A stretch of 64,000 nucleotides of DNA from Tepidimonas charontis (GTDB taxonomy: Bacteria; Pseudomonadota; Gammaproteobacteria; Burkholderiales; Burkholderiaceae_C): assembly GCF_007556685.1 (NCBI RefSeq), contig NZ_VJON01000004.1, positions 33,344-97,343 of the forward strand, read 5' to 3'. The notes below the pieces were generated by a model. That model was not told where the DNA came from and did not search any database. It saw only the letters and a program-made list of their open reading frames with translations. Shown piece by piece: positions 48,588 to 61,741 of the stretch (within the stretch, counting starts at the first letter, position 1; every line of letters begins with the position of its first letter). The position numbers were made by a program, and so were the translations under genes.

Positions 48588-50045
48588 TCACAGCAGGACG
48601 CGGCGGAAATCCGCCAAGATCTGGCCCAGGTAGGCGTTGAAACGCGCCGCCGCCGCCCCATCGATGACGCGGTGGTCCCAGGTCAGCGACAGCGGCAGCA
48701 TCAGGCGCGGCACGAACTGCTGGCCGTCCCACTGCGGCTCCCAGCGGCTTTTGCACACGCCCAGAATCGCCACTTCCGGGGCGTTGATGATGGGGGTGAA
48801 GTACCGCCCGCCGATGCCGCCCAAGCTGGAGATGGTGAAAGTGGCGCCCGACATGTCCGCCGGCGACAGCTTGCCCTCGCGCGCCTTGGCGGCGAGTTCG
48901 GCCAATTCGCGGCTGATGTGCAGCACCCCCTTCTGGTCGGCGTTTTTGATCACCGGCACCACCAGACCGTTGGGGGTGTCGGCCGCGAAACCGATATTCC
49001 AATAGCGCTTGAGGATCAACGCCTCACCCCCGCTGTCCATATCCAGCGAGGCATTGAACTCTGGGAAGCGCTGCAACGCCGCCACACAGGCCTTGACCAA
49101 AAAGGCCAGCATGGTGACCTTGACGCCACTCTTTTCGTGCTCTTTGTTGAGTTGCAGTCGAAAGGCCTCCAGCTCGGTGATGTCGGCATCGTCGTGGTTG
49201 GTCACCGCCGGAATCATCACCGCATTGCGCATCAGGTTGGCGCCGCTGATCTTTTTGATACGCGGCAGCTCCCGGCGCTCGATAGGCCCGAATTTGGCAA
49301 AGTCCACCTTCGGCCACGGGATCAGGCCCAGCGCAACGCCGCCATCGCTGGCCGACGGGGCTTTGGCCGCTTGCGCACGCGTTTGCTGCTCACCGGCCAT
49401 GACGGCGCGCGTGAAGGCCAACACATCCTCACGGGTGATGCGTCCCTTGGGGCCGGAGCCGCGCACTTCGTCCAACGCCACGCCCAATTCGCGTGCGAGC
49501 TGGCGCACCGCGGGCGATGCATGCGGCAAGCCCAAGGGCGCGCGGGTCGGATCGTGGGGCTGTGCGGCGGCGTGGGTGGATGCTGCGGATACTACCGCTG
49601 GGGCCGCGCTGGCACCGGGCAGTGGAGCATCGCTCGCAGCGGCATGGGCGCTTGTTGGGGCCACCACTGGGGGCGCGGACGTGGGCGCTTGGGCCGGCGC
49701 CTCAGGCGCCGATGGTTGCACCGGTGCCGCCACCGGCTGACCACCAGCACCGGACGACGCCGCTGCCGATGGCACCGGCCCACCGTCAGCGGCGCCCGCA
49801 TCCGACCCCGCCACCTCCAGCAGCGCGATCACCGAGCCTTCGCTGACCTTGTCACCCAAGGCCACCCGCAGCTCCCGAATCACCCCCGCATGGCTCGACG
49901 GGATCTCCATCGACGCCTTGTCGCTCTCCACCGTGATCAGCGACTGGTCCACCGCCACCCGATCCCCCGGCTTGACCAGCAGCTCAATCACCGCCACATC
50001 CTTGAAATCCCCAATGTCGGGAACCTTCAGCTCGATCAGTGCCAT
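48588..50045 (-). CDS. aceF: Dihydrolipoyllysine-residue acetyltransferase (PDH E2)
   Basis: Core of the pyruvate dehydrogenase complex; transfers acetyl from lipoyl to CoA. 485 residues with only one lipoyl domain (about 1-78; E. coli has three), an Ala/Pro-rich linker, the peripheral-subunit-binding domain ([19 protein letters not shown], about 180-215) and the catalytic domain with [16 protein letters not shown] near the C-terminus. The 5' end is duplicated in lpdA. Lies 19 bases after aceE. Confidence 0.97.
   Translation of the reverse strand: MALIELKVPDIGDFKDVAVIELLVKPGDRVAVDQSLITVESDKASMEIPSSHAGVIRELRVALGDKVSEGSVIALLEVAGSDAGAADGGPVPSAAASSGAGGQPVAAPVQPSAPEAPAQAPTSAPPVVAPTSAHAAASDAPLPGASAAPAVVSAASTHAAAQPHDPTRAPLGLPHASPAVRQLARELGVALDEVRGSGPKGRITREDVLAFTRAVMAGEQQTRAQAAKAPSASDGGVALGLIPWPKVDFAKFGPIERRELPRIKKISGANLMRNAVMIPAVTNHDDADITELEAFRLQLNKEHEKSGVKVTMLAFLVKACVAALQRFPEFNASLDMDSGGEALILKRYWNIGFAADTPNGLVVPVIKNADQKGVLHISRELAELAAKAREGKLSPADMSGATFTISSLGGIGGRYFTPIINAPEVAILGVCKSRWEPQWDGQQFVPRLMLPLSLTWDHRVIDGAAAARFNAYLGQILADFRRVLL
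49672..50045. repeat. 374-bp direct repeat, copy in aceF
   Basis: Partner of 48201-48574; it covers the aceF start codon, the lipoyl domain and the first part of the linker. One mismatch over 374 bases as read. The copies lie about 1.47 kb apart in the same orientation, so recombination between them would delete the rest of aceF and fuse the aceF start to the lpdA remainder. Confidence 0.9.
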
Positions 50046-50064
50046 GTGCGTGCTCCCGACGGTG

Positions 50065-52782
50065 TCATGCGTACAGAGGATTGACCTTGTCCGGATCGAT
50101 ACCGTAGCGCTGGATGGCCTCGGCCACGCGCGCCGCCGGCACCGTGCCCTCCTCGGCCAACGCCTTCAGGGCCGCCACCGTGATGTAGTGCCGATCCACC
50201 TCGAAGTGGCGGCGCAGCCGGTAGCGGAAATCGCTGCGGCCGAAGCCGTCGGTACCCAGCACTTTGTATGTGCGCTCCTTGGGTAGATAGGGCCGTATCT
50301 GCTCGGCAAAGGCGCGCACATAGTCGGTGGCAGCCACTACCGGTCCGGGGTGCGGCCCCAGCTGCTGGGCGACGAAGGACACGCGCGGCGCTTCGGTTGG
50401 GTGCAGCATATTCCAGCGCTCGCAGTCCGCGCCCTCGCGCGCCAACTCGGTAAAACTCGGGCAGCTCCACACGTTAGCGGCCACCCCCCAGTCCTGGGCC
50501 AGCAGCGCCTGCGCTGCCAGCGCCTCGCGCAAAATCGCACCGCTGCCCAGCAGCTGCACGCGCGGCGTTATCTTGGGCCCTTCGCGCAGCAAATACATGC
50601 CGCGGATGATGTGCTCCTCGGTGCCCGGGATCAGGCCAGGGTGGGCGTAGTTTTCGTTGAGCAGCGTGACGTAGTAGAAGACGTTTTCCTGTCGCTCGAC
50701 CATGCGCTTCAGACCGTGATGCAGGATCACCGCCACTTCGTGCGCGAAGGTGGGGTCGTAGCTGACGCAGTTGGGAATGGTGGCGGCGATCATGTGACTG
50801 TGGCCGTCTTGGTGCTGCAGCCCCTCGCCGTTGAGTGTGGTGCGCCCGGACGTACCGCCGAGCAGAAAGCCGCGTGCCTGCATGTCACCCGCTGCCCAGG
50901 CCAGATCGCCGAAACGCTGGAAGCCAAACATCGAGTAGTAGATGAAGAACGGGATCATGATGCGGTTGTTCGTCGAGTACGACGTGGCCGCCGCGATCCA
51001 CGAACTCATCCCACCCGCCTCGTTGATGCCTTCCTGCAGGATTTGCCCGGCCTTGTCTTCCCTGTAGTACATGACCTGGTCTTTGTCGACCGGGGTGTAG
51101 AGCTGGCCTTTGGGGTTGTAGATGCCGATTTGCCGAAACAGCCCCTCCATGCCAAAGGTGCGTGCCTCGTCCACCAGAATCGGTACCACCCGTGGCCCCA
51201 GCGCCTGATCGCGCAACAACTGGATCAGAAAGCGCACATAGGCCTGCGTGGTGCTGATTTCACGCCCCTCCGGGGTCGGCTCCAAGAGCGCCTTGAAGGT
51301 TTCCAGCGACGGCACGGTGAACTGCTCGTCGCTCTTGACGCGGCGCTTGGGCAAGTAGCCGCCGAGCGCCCGGCGCCGCTCGTGCAGATATTTCATCTCT
51401 GGCGTGTCGTCGGCCGGCTTGTAGAACGGAATCTTGGGCAGCTCGCTGTCCGGAATCGGGATGTTGAAGCGGTCCCGGAAGTAGCGGATATCTTCGTCCG
51501 ACAGTTTTTTGGTCTGGTGGGCCGTATTCTTGCCCTCGCCGGCGCGCCCCATGCCATAGCCCTTGACCGTCTTGACCAGGATGACGGTGGGCTGCCCTTT
51601 GTGGTGGTAGGCGCGATGGAAGGCGGCATAGACCTTGCGCGCATCGTGACCGCCGCGGCGCAGCGCCCAGATCTCCTCGTCGCTCATCTTGGCCACCAGT
51701 TCCAGCGCCTTCGGATGACGGCCAAAGAAGTGCTTGCGCACGAACGCACCGTCGTTGGCCTTGAAGGCCTGGTAGTCGCCGTCGAGCGTCTCCATCATGA
51801 TGCGGCGCAACACCCCTTCTTTGTCGCGTGCCAGCAGCGGATCCCAATTGCTGCCCCACAACAGCTTGATCACATTCCAGCCGGCGCCGCGAAAATCGCC
51901 CTCCAGCTCCTGGATGATCTTGCCGTTGCCGCGTACCGGCCCGTCGAGCCGCTGCAGGTTGCAGTTGACCACGAAGATGAGGTTGTCCAGCCCTTCGCGC
52001 GCCGCCAGACCGATGGCACCCATGCTCTCGGGCTCGTCCATTTCGCCGTCACCGCAAAACACCCACACCTTGCGGCGTGCGGTGTCGGCGATGCCGCGCG
52101 CGTGCAAATACTTCAAAAACCGCGCTTGGTAAATCCCCATGATGGGGCCCAGCCCCATCGACACGGTGGGAAACTGCCAGAACTCGGGCATGAGCTTGGG
52201 GTGCGGGTAGCTCGACAGTCCCTTGCCTTCGACCTCTTGCCGAAAGTTGAGCAGTTGCTCTTCGGTGATGCGCCCCTCCAAAAACGCGCGCGCGTAAATG
52301 CCGGGGGCGCTGTGACCCTGGATGTAGAGCAAATCGCCGCCGTGTGTGCCCCCTTGGTCGGTGTCGTCGGCGTGCCAGAAGTGGTTGAACCCGCAGGCCA
52401 GCAGGTGTGCCAGTGACTGAAACGAGCTGATGTGCCCACCCAGTTCGCTGCCGTCGGGCGACTGCAGCCGGTTGGCCTTGACGACCATGGCCATGGCATT
52501 CCAGCGCATGTAGGCACGCAGCCGGCCTTCCAGCTCCAGATTGCCCGGGCTTTGCTCTTCTTCGTCCGGCTCGATGGTGTTGACGTAGCCAGTGGTGGCC
52601 GAAAACGGCAGGTCGATGCTGTGCTCGCGCGCCTCCTCCAACAGCTGCTCGAGGAGAAAGTGGGCACGTTGTGCCCCTTCGCGTTCGATCACGGCGTCGA
52701 GCGCTTCGAGCCACTCTCGGGTCTCTTGGGGATCGGCGTCGGGGGCCACCAGCGGGGAAATCGGTTCGGCGCGGTCGGACAT
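50065..52782 (-). CDS. aceE: Pyruvate dehydrogenase E1 component, homodimeric type
   Basis: Thiamin-diphosphate-dependent decarboxylation of pyruvate and acetylation of lipoyl. 905 residues, standard for the single-chain E1. The TPP motif GDGEMDEPESMGAIGLAARE ends with NLIFVVNCNLQ. H-H-G type active-site loops such as GHSAPGIYARAF and TTLNGEGLQHQDGHSH are present. The ATG at 52782 follows GAGGAG; the upstream ATG at 52797 is weaker. First gene of aceE-aceF-lpdA; its upstream region is AT-rich. Confidence 0.97.
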   Translation of the reverse strand: MSDRAEPISPLVAPDADPQETREWLEALDAVIEREGAQRAHFLLEQLLEEAREHSIDLPFSATTGYVNTIEPDEEEQSPGNLELEGRLRAYMRWNAMAMVVKANRLQSPDGSELGGHISSFQSLAHLLACGFNHFWHADDTDQGGTHGGDLLYIQGHSAPGIYARAFLEGRITEEQLLNFRQEVEGKGLSSYPHPKLMPEFWQFPTVSMGLGPIMGIYQARFLKYLHARGIADTARRKVWVFCGDGEMDEPESMGAIGLAAREGLDNLIFVVNCNLQRLDGPVRGNGKIIQELEGDFRGAGWNVIKLLWGSNWDPLLARDKEGVLRRIMMETLDGDYQAFKANDGAFVRKHFFGRHPKALELVAKMSDEEIWALRRGGHDARKVYAAFHRAYHHKGQPTVILVKTVKGYGMGRAGEGKNTAHQTKKLSDEDIRYFRDRFNIPIPDSELPKIPFYKPADDTPEMKYLHERRRALGGYLPKRRVKSDEQFTVPSLETFKALLEPTPEGREISTTQAYVRFLIQLLRDQALGPRVVPILVDEARTFGMEGLFRQIGIYNPKGQLYTPVDKDQVMYYREDKAGQILQEGINEAGGMSSWIAAATSYSTNNRIMIPFFIYYSMFGFQRFGDLAWAAGDMQARGFLLGGTSGRTTLNGEGLQHQDGHSHMIAATIPNCVSYDPTFAHEVAVILHHGLKRMVERQENVFYYVTLLNENYAHPGLIPGTEEHIIRGMYLLREGPKITPRVQLLGSGAILREALAAQALLAQDWGVAANVWSCPSFTELAREGADCERWNMLHPTEAPRVSFVAQQLGPHPGPVVAATDYVRAFAEQIRPYLPKERTYKVLGTDGFGRSDFRYRLRRHFEVDRHYITVAALKALAEEGTVPAARVAEAIQRYGIDPDKVNPLYA

Positions 52783-53092
52783 CGGTTGTCTCCTCACGGT
52801 TTACGAAAGCGTAAAGCGAATGGCTGTCGCTGTCACGGAGTTTCGCACAAAAATCCCGTACTTCCAAATCATGGTTTTACATTTCATATTACAAAACCTT
52901 ATGCGAACACATTGGCCCCCATGGGCGGGGCCGCGCTGGGCATGGGCCCCGGATCGAAGGCGGTCGCCACGGCAGCAACACCCGTGCCTGTCCATCCACC
53001 GCCGCGCTGCGGCCGACGTGCTGCGGCCGTCGCGCGCGCACCGCTGCCTATCCACGCCACGCCCTCTAGGGTTTGCCCTAAACTTGCAGGCC
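52783..53092. promoter_or_regulatory. AT-rich divergent intergenic region between aceE and the sensor kinase
   Basis: About 310 bases without a gene, and the AT-richest patch is at about 52800-52910. It holds the perfect inverted repeat TTTACG-AAAG-CGTAAA at 52800-52815, 18 bases from the aceE start, and a looser one with GGTTTT and AAAACC arms at 52873-52898. These could be operator sites for aceE control or for the response regulator of the adjacent two-component system. The rest toward the kinase is GC-rich and shows nothing recognisable. Confidence 0.45.
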
Positions 53093-55647
53093 ATGAGCGC
53101 CACGTCCCACGCCCCACGTTCGACCGAGCGGCGGCATTGGTGGAACGCGCCGCGCCGCTACTGGCGGCAATGGTGGGAGCGTCTGCCCGCAGCCCGGCAA
53201 GACCAGCTGGCCATGCTCGGGCCGCTGATCTCGGTGCTGCTGTTCCTCAGCGCCATCTTCACGGCCCTGGTTTATTTCACCGGGCAAGAGCGCGCGCGCG
53301 ACCAGGAGGCCGTGGTGCGCGATGCCGAATATGCCCAGCAACGCCTGCGCCTGCGCCTGCTGGAGCGCCAGGAGCGGTTGATGCGCATGGCGCGCGATAT
53401 CGCCAACCGCACCATCGAGGAAACCGAATTCGTCTTTCAGGCCGAGGAGCTGGTGCTGCAGAACCCGGAGCTGCTGGCGGTGCACTGGATCGGCCCCTAC
53501 CGCGACGTGGTCACCGGCTACGCGGCCGCCGGCGCGCCAGCCCACGCGCACCGCCACGCGGGCGACGCCTTACCGCCAGAGCTGCTGGGTGGTACGTTCG
53601 ACTTGGCACGCGACCTGCACCAGCCCATCTACTCACGCCCTCTGCCGTGGCCAGACGGGGGGCACACCATCTTGCTCTTGGTTCCCTTCGAGGAGCAACG
53701 CCGCTTCGGTGGCGTAGTGCTGGCGGAGTATGCCGTCGATGGTCTGCTGCGCTACGGCGTACCAGCGGAAGTGCTGGCACGCTATGCGGTCACGCTCATC
53801 GACGACAGCGGACAAGTGCTGGCCGGCACGCCACTTCAACTGGAGCGCAAGCCCTTATCCAGCTTGCCGTGGGCAGCGCGGCCCCAGCGCCACGAGATGC
53901 CCGTCTCGCCGATTGGCAACAGCCTGCTGCTGCGCGCCGAGGGTTTGCGGGCCGACCGCGACGCCGGCAGCGACGCGCTGTTTTGGATCGTCGGCGCCAT
54001 GAGCGTGGCCACCATCTGGATGCTGCTGGGCAATATGCGTCACACGCGCCGGCGCTTGCAGGCCCAGCGCGCCTTGGTGGCCGAAACCAACTTCCGCCGA
54101 GCGATGGAAAACTCCATGCTCACCGGCATGCGCGCGCTGGACATGGAAGGGCGCATCACCTACGTCAATCGGGCGTTCTGCAACATGACCGGATGGAGCG
54201 AGGAAGAGCTGATCGGCGCCACCGCCCCGTTCCCATACTGGCCCCCGGGAGACCACGACACCTTGATGGCGCGTCTGCAAGACGAGATTGCCGGGCGCAA
54301 CGCGCCTGGCGGCTTCGAAGTGCCCGTCAAGCGCAAAAATGGCAGCATCTTTTATGCGCGCATGTACGTCTCGCCGCTGATCGACGCGCAGGGGCGCCAG
54401 ACCGGCTGGATGACCTCGGTGACCGATATCACCGAGGCCAAACGCATCCGCGAAGAGCTCACCGCTTCCTACGACCGCTTCGCCACCGTGCTCGACAGCC
54501 TGGACGAAGCGATTTCGGTGGCGCCGTTGCACACGCACGAGCTGCTGTTTGCCAACCGTATGTACCGCAATTGGTTCGGCGACGGCCCGCACGGCCACGA
54601 ACGTTTGCTAGAACTGTGCGCCGCGGTGCCGGTTTTGCCGCCCCAGGACACGTACGACCAGGTGGACAGTCTGATGGGCCTGCCGGCCGACGCGCTGGTG
54701 GAAGCGATTGCCGAGCACGCCCAGATTCACGTGCCAGAACTCGGTAAGTGGCTGGAGTTGCGCACCCGCTACCTCACGTGGGTGGATGGCCGCTTGGTGC
54801 AGATGCTCATCGCCACCGACATCACCGCGCGCCTGCAGGCCGAGGAGCAAGCCAAACTGCAAGCCGAGCGCGCCGCCACCGCCAGCCGCCTGATCACGAT
54901 GGGCGAGATGGCCTCCAGCGTGGCGCACGAACTCAACCAGCCGCTGACCGCCATCAGCAACTACGCCAACGGGCTGATCGCGCGCTTGCGCAGCGGACGC
55001 GCCGAGACCGACGAGATGCTGGCCGCGCTGGAGAAAACCGCGCGCCAGGCACAACGCGCTGGATCCATCATACAGCGCATCCGCGCCTTCGTCAAAAAAA
55101 GCGAACCCAACCCGACCTTGTCCGACGTCGGCCAGATGGTGGCCAATGCCGTCGAGCTGGCCAACATCGAGCTCAAGCGCCAACTGGTGCGACTCAACGT
55201 CTATCTGGCCGAGCGGCTGCCGCCTTTGATGGTGGACCCGATCCTGATCGAGCAGGTGCTGATCAACCTGCTGAAAAACGCTGGCGAGTCGATCCAGTGC
55301 GCCCAGCGTCCGCCTGGGCAGCGCTGGGTCGAGCTGACCGTGACGCCGCGGCGGCTCGACGGCCGCGACGGCATCGAGTTTTCCGTGCGTGACAATGGCT
55401 GTGGCATCCCCCCGACCGGCTCGAGCGCATCTACGAAGCCTTCTACAGCACCAAGGCCGAAGGCATGGGCATCGGGCTGAAGCTGTGTCGCTCCATCATC
55501 GAGTCGCACCACGGGCGGCTCGAAGCCCGCAACCTCTACAATGGTACCGAGATACTGGGCTGTGAGTTCACCTTCTGGCTGCCGCTGCCCAGCGCTGCGG
55601 CAGCCACCCCCCATCCTGATGCTGCGCCAACCCTCGTCGAGCGATGA
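53093..55647 (+). pseudogene. PAS-domain sensor histidine kinase with a one-base frameshift near the C-terminus
   Basis: A membrane sensor kinase of about 850 codons. Order: transmembrane segment (about 42-62), periplasmic sensor region, second transmembrane segment (about 300-318), PAS (VNRAFCNMTGWSEEEL), a second PAS-like domain, HisKA with SSVAHELNQPLTAISNY, then HATPase with N box INLLKNAGESIQ and G1 box DNGCGIPP. Just after G1, the C6 run at 55408-55413 lacks one base against the family reading. The in-frame product turns to nonsense and stops at 55480. The correct continuation, DRLERIYEAFYSTKAEGMGIGLKL, is in the next frame to 55647. That end overlaps the response regulator by ATGA. Confidence 0.88.
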
Positions 55648-56273
55648 CTAGCCTGATCCCCAAACGCGGAACCGTATACGTGGTCGATGACGATGAAGCC
55701 GTGCGCGATTCGCTGCAATGGCTGTTGGAAGGCAAGGACTACCGCGTGCGCTGCTTCGAATCGGCCGAGGCTTTTTTGGCCCGCTACGACCCGCGCGAAG
55801 TCGCCTGCCTCATTGCCGACATCCGCATGGACGGCATGAGCGGCACCGAGCTGCAAGACCGCCTGATCGAACGCCATTCGCCACTGCCCATCTGTTTCAT
55901 CACCGGCCACGGCGACGTGCCGATGGCCGTGGCCGCGATGAAAAAGGGGGCCGTCGATTTCATCCAAAAACCGTTCGACGAACAACAACTCATGGCGCTG
56001 GTGGAGCGCATGCTCGAGCGCGCCCACGAGTCGTTCGCCATCTACCAGCAAGCCGCCACGCGCGAGGCGCTGCTGGCCAAGCTCACCACCCGCGAAAGCC
56101 AGGTGCTGGAGCGCATCGTCGCCGGCCGCCTGAACAAGCAAATCGCCGACGACCTGGGCATCAGCATCAAAACCGTGGAGGCGCACCGCGCCAACATCAT
56201 GGAAAAGCTGGGCGCCAACACCGTGGCCGACCTGCTCAAGATCGCGCTGGCACCCACCCCGACGAAAGGGTAA
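55644..56273 (+). CDS. FixJ family response regulator
   Basis: 209 residues. Receiver domain: acidic pocket [12 protein letters not shown], phospho-acceptor aspartate in [12 protein letters not shown], Thr in FITGHGDVP and Lys in IQKPFDEQ. C-terminal LuxR-type [43 protein letters not shown]. The ATG overlaps the stop of the sensor kinase's final frame, so the two form an operon and this gene confirms where the kinase should end. Target genes are unknown. Confidence 0.95.
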   Translation: MTSLIPKRGTVYVVDDDEAVRDSLQWLLEGKDYRVRCFESAEAFLARYDPREVACLIADIRMDGMSGTELQDRLIERHSPLPICFITGHGDVPMAVAAMKKGAVDFIQKPFDEQQLMALVERMLERAHESFAIYQQAATREALLAKLTTRESQVLERIVAGRLNKQIADDLGISIKTVEAHRANIMEKLGANTVADLLKIALAPTPTKG

Positions 56274-56280
56274 ACCGCTC

Positions 56281-57144
56281 ATGACCGCCCAATTGATCGA
56301 CGGCGTGGCGCTGTCGCGCCAACTGCGTGCGGCGCTGCGTGAACGCGTGGCTGCCCTAAACGGCCGCGGCTGCCGCCCCGGCTTGGCCGTGATCCTGGTG
56401 GGCGACGACCCCGCCAGCCAGGTCTATGTGCGCAACAAGGTCAAGGCCTGCGCCGAGGTCGGCATCCACTCGGTGCTGCAAACCCACCCAGCTAGCCTCA
56501 CCGAACAGGCGTTGCTGCAGCACATCGACGCGCTCAACGCCGACCCCGCCATCCACGGCATTCTGGTGCAATTACCGCTGCCGCCGCACATCGACGCGCA
56601 GCGGGTCATCGAAGCCATCGCGCCCGACAAAGACGTGGACGGCTTTCACGTGGCCAACGCCGGCGCCTTGATGGTCGGGCAGCCCGGCTTTCGACCCTGC
56701 ACGCCGTATGGCTGCATGAAAATGCTGGAGCACATCGGCTGCGCGCTGCGCGGCAAGCACGCGGTGGTGATTGGGCGCAGCAATATCGTGGGCAAACCGA
56801 TGGCCATGCTGCTGCTGCAGGCCCACGCCACGGTCACCATCTGCCACAGCGCCACCGCCGAACTGGCCCACCACACTCGGCAGGCCGACGTGCTGGTGGC
56901 GGCGGTTGGGCGTCCCGCACTCGTTACCGCCGACATGGTCAAGCCCGGCGCCGTCGTCATCGACGTCGGCATGAACCGCGACGCCACCGGCAAACTGTGC
57001 GGCGATGTCGATTTCGAAGGCGTGCGCCAGGTCGCGAGCTGGATCACCCCGGTGCCGGGCGGCGTCGGCCCGATGACCATCACCATGCTGCTGACCAACA
57101 CCGTCGAGGCGGCTGAGCGCCGCCTGACCACGCCATCATTCTGA
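56281..57144 (+). CDS. folD: Bifunctional methylenetetrahydrofolate dehydrogenase/cyclohydrolase FolD
   Basis: Interconverts 5,10-methylene-, 5,10-methenyl- and 10-formyl-tetrahydrofolate with NADP. 287 residues. The catalytic Tyr-Lys pair is in [17 protein letters not shown], and the substrate block [11 protein letters not shown] is present. NADP binding is in [14 protein letters not shown], and the C-terminal [15 protein letters not shown] is intact. It follows the response regulator by 7 bases on the same strand. Confidence 0.97.
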   Translation: MTAQLIDGVALSRQLRAALRERVAALNGRGCRPGLAVILVGDDPASQVYVRNKVKACAEVGIHSVLQTHPASLTEQALLQHIDALNADPAIHGILVQLPLPPHIDAQRVIEAIAPDKDVDGFHVANAGALMVGQPGFRPCTPYGCMKMLEHIGCALRGKHAVVIGRSNIVGKPMAMLLLQAHATVTICHSATAELAHHTRQADVLVAAVGRPALVTADMVKPGAVVIDVGMNRDATGKLCGDVDFEGVRQVASWITPVPGGVGPMTITMLLTNTVEAAERRLTTPSF

Positions 57145-57310
57145 GCCGCTCATCCTGCACCCTCGCCACCGCACCCATGTTGCCGTGCACACGCCGTGGC
57201 GCACGGCTCTTCCCCAAGCGTGCCCGCTTCGGATGCGTCGGTATAGTTAGAACCAGTCAGAACCGCGCGACCGGGGAAGCCGCGCACGGTAACCCGCACG
57301 AATGACGTGC

Positions 57311-57778
57311 TCAAGTGCGACGTGTCAGAAACCACCACAGACTGCGCAGCGCGCATACCCACTGCAGCACCACCAAGGCGCTGCCCACGCTGTGCCACAG
57401 GGCCAGGTTGGCGCCGCTTTGGCGCGCCGTGACGATGCGCTCGGCCACACCGAACTCTTGCACCAGGCCAGCCAGCGCGCCCAGCAACAACCATGGCAGC
57501 AAGGCCCAACTGGCATCACCCGCCGTACCGCGCCCGCGCTGCGCGCGCCCCCACCACAGCAGCAACAGCGCGGCGCCCACGCTCAGGTACGACTGCACCT
57601 GAAACAGGCGTGCCGCCATGCCGCCGGCCACTGCCGGGTTGTCGAAGTGTGTAAACAGCAGCGGCACGGCCACGAAGCTCCAGGCGCTGACGGCGCCCCA
57701 CCACAGGGCCGCCAACAGCACCGGCCAGCGCTGCGTCCACTGCGTCCAGCGTGTGCTGCGGTGGGTGTCCATCGTCAT
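57311..57778 (-). CDS. DUF4149-type four-helix membrane protein
   Basis: 155 residues with about four hydrophobic segments. The family blocks WWGAVSAWSFVAVPLLFTHF and AARLFQVQSYL occur in the N-terminal half. Function unknown. It lies 16 bases after greA, an order shared with many Burkholderiales, and is the last gene of the carA to greA run. ATG 57772 is an alternative start. The 166 bases to folD (57145-57310) hold no recognisable gene. Confidence 0.82.
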   Translation of the reverse strand: MTMDTHRSTRWTQWTQRWPVLLAALWWGAVSAWSFVAVPLLFTHFDNPAVAGGMAARLFQVQSYLSVGAALLLLWWGRAQRGRGTAGDASWALLPWLLLGALAGLVQEFGVAERIVTARQSGANLALWHSVGSALVVLQWVCALRSLWWFLTRRT

Positions 57779-57794
57779 CGCCCGGCCTTGCGGG

Positions 57795-58271
57795 TCACTC
57801 GTAGCGCACGGCCACGATTTCGTAGCGCCGCACGCCGTTGGGGGCTTGCACCTCGGCCACGTCGCCCTCTTCCTTGCCGATGAGTGCGCGCGCGATCGGG
57901 CTGGAAACGTTGATGCGGCCCGTCTTCAGGTCGGCTTCGTCCTCACCGACGATCTGATAGGTCACACGCTCGCCGCTGTCTTCGTCCTCCAGCTCGACCG
58001 TGGCACCGAAGACCACCTTGCCTCCAGCGTCCATCTGCGCCGGGTCGATGATCTGCGCCATGGCCAGCTTGCCTTCGATTTCTTTGATGCGCCCCTCGAT
58101 GAAACCCTGGCGGTCTTTGGCGGCGTCGTATTCGGCGTTCTCGCTCAAGTCGCCCTGCGCACGGGCTTCGGCAATGGCCTGGATGACGGCTGGGCGCTCG
58201 ATGGTCTTGAGCCGGTGCAGCTCCTCTTTGAGCAACTCGGCCCCTCGTTTGGTCAACGGTATCGTTGGCAT
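57795..58271 (-). CDS. greA: Transcription elongation factor GreA
   Basis: Rescues backtracked RNA polymerase by stimulating transcript cleavage. 158 residues, family length. The N-terminal coiled coil carries [17 protein letters not shown] with the acidic tip residues that enter the polymerase channel. The C-terminal domain contains [17 protein letters not shown] 58271 gives the canonical [14 protein letters not shown] start. A terminator-like hairpin lies immediately upstream. Confidence 0.96.
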   Translation of the reverse strand: MPTIPLTKRGAELLKEELHRLKTIERPAVIQAIAEARAQGDLSENAEYDAAKDRQGFIEGRIKEIEGKLAMAQIIDPAQMDAGGKVVFGATVELEDEDSGERVTYQIVGEDEADLKTGRINVSSPIARALIGKEEGDVAEVQAPNGVRRYEIVAVRYE

Positions 58272-58282
58272 GGGTCGTCCCA

Positions 58283-58317
58283 CAAAAGCAAACCGCCGAG
58301 CGTTGCCGGTCGGCGGT
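58283..58317 (-). terminator. Terminator-like hairpin in the greA leader (candidate attenuator)
   Basis: On the minus strand, ACCGCCGA (58317-58310) pairs perfectly with TCGGCGGT (58299-58292) around a 10-base loop, followed by TTGCTTTTG. It lies between carB and greA, with its T-rich tail only about 12 bases before the greA ATG. It could end carB transcription or act as an attenuator in the greA leader, as the terminator-like element of E. coli greA (GraL) does. The parallel is by position, not by sequence. Confidence 0.6.
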
Positions 58318-58425
58318 CGTTGTCGATGAGCGCGAATGATAACGCGGTTGGCGCCGGTTGTGCGGCATCATCCGCGCTGTTGGCGCTCTGCGATGGGGGC
58401 GCAGCGGCCGCAAACGGTGCCGCGC

Positions 58426-61695
<3,270 letters not shown>

Positions 61696-61741
61696 GGTGG
61701 GGTCGAGTCACGCCGGTGCGCCGCGTCGCGCGGCCGCCGGC

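Noticed and set aside
46679..48640. Plus-strand open frame antisense to lpdA
   Set aside because: His/Arg-rich shadow. Its similarity to the shadow over aceF only reflects the 374-bp repeat.
55408..55480. Programmed frameshift in the kinase
   Set aside because: No slippery heptamer with a downstream pseudoknot is evident; a simple C-run slip or sequencing error is the more economical reading.
57150..57509. Minus-strand frame with the peptide RGFPGRAVLTGSNYTDASE near 57230-57300
   Set aside because: It looks less repetitive than most shadows, but it overlaps the DUF4149 gene's 3' end in another frame, and I recognise no family or ribosome-binding site.
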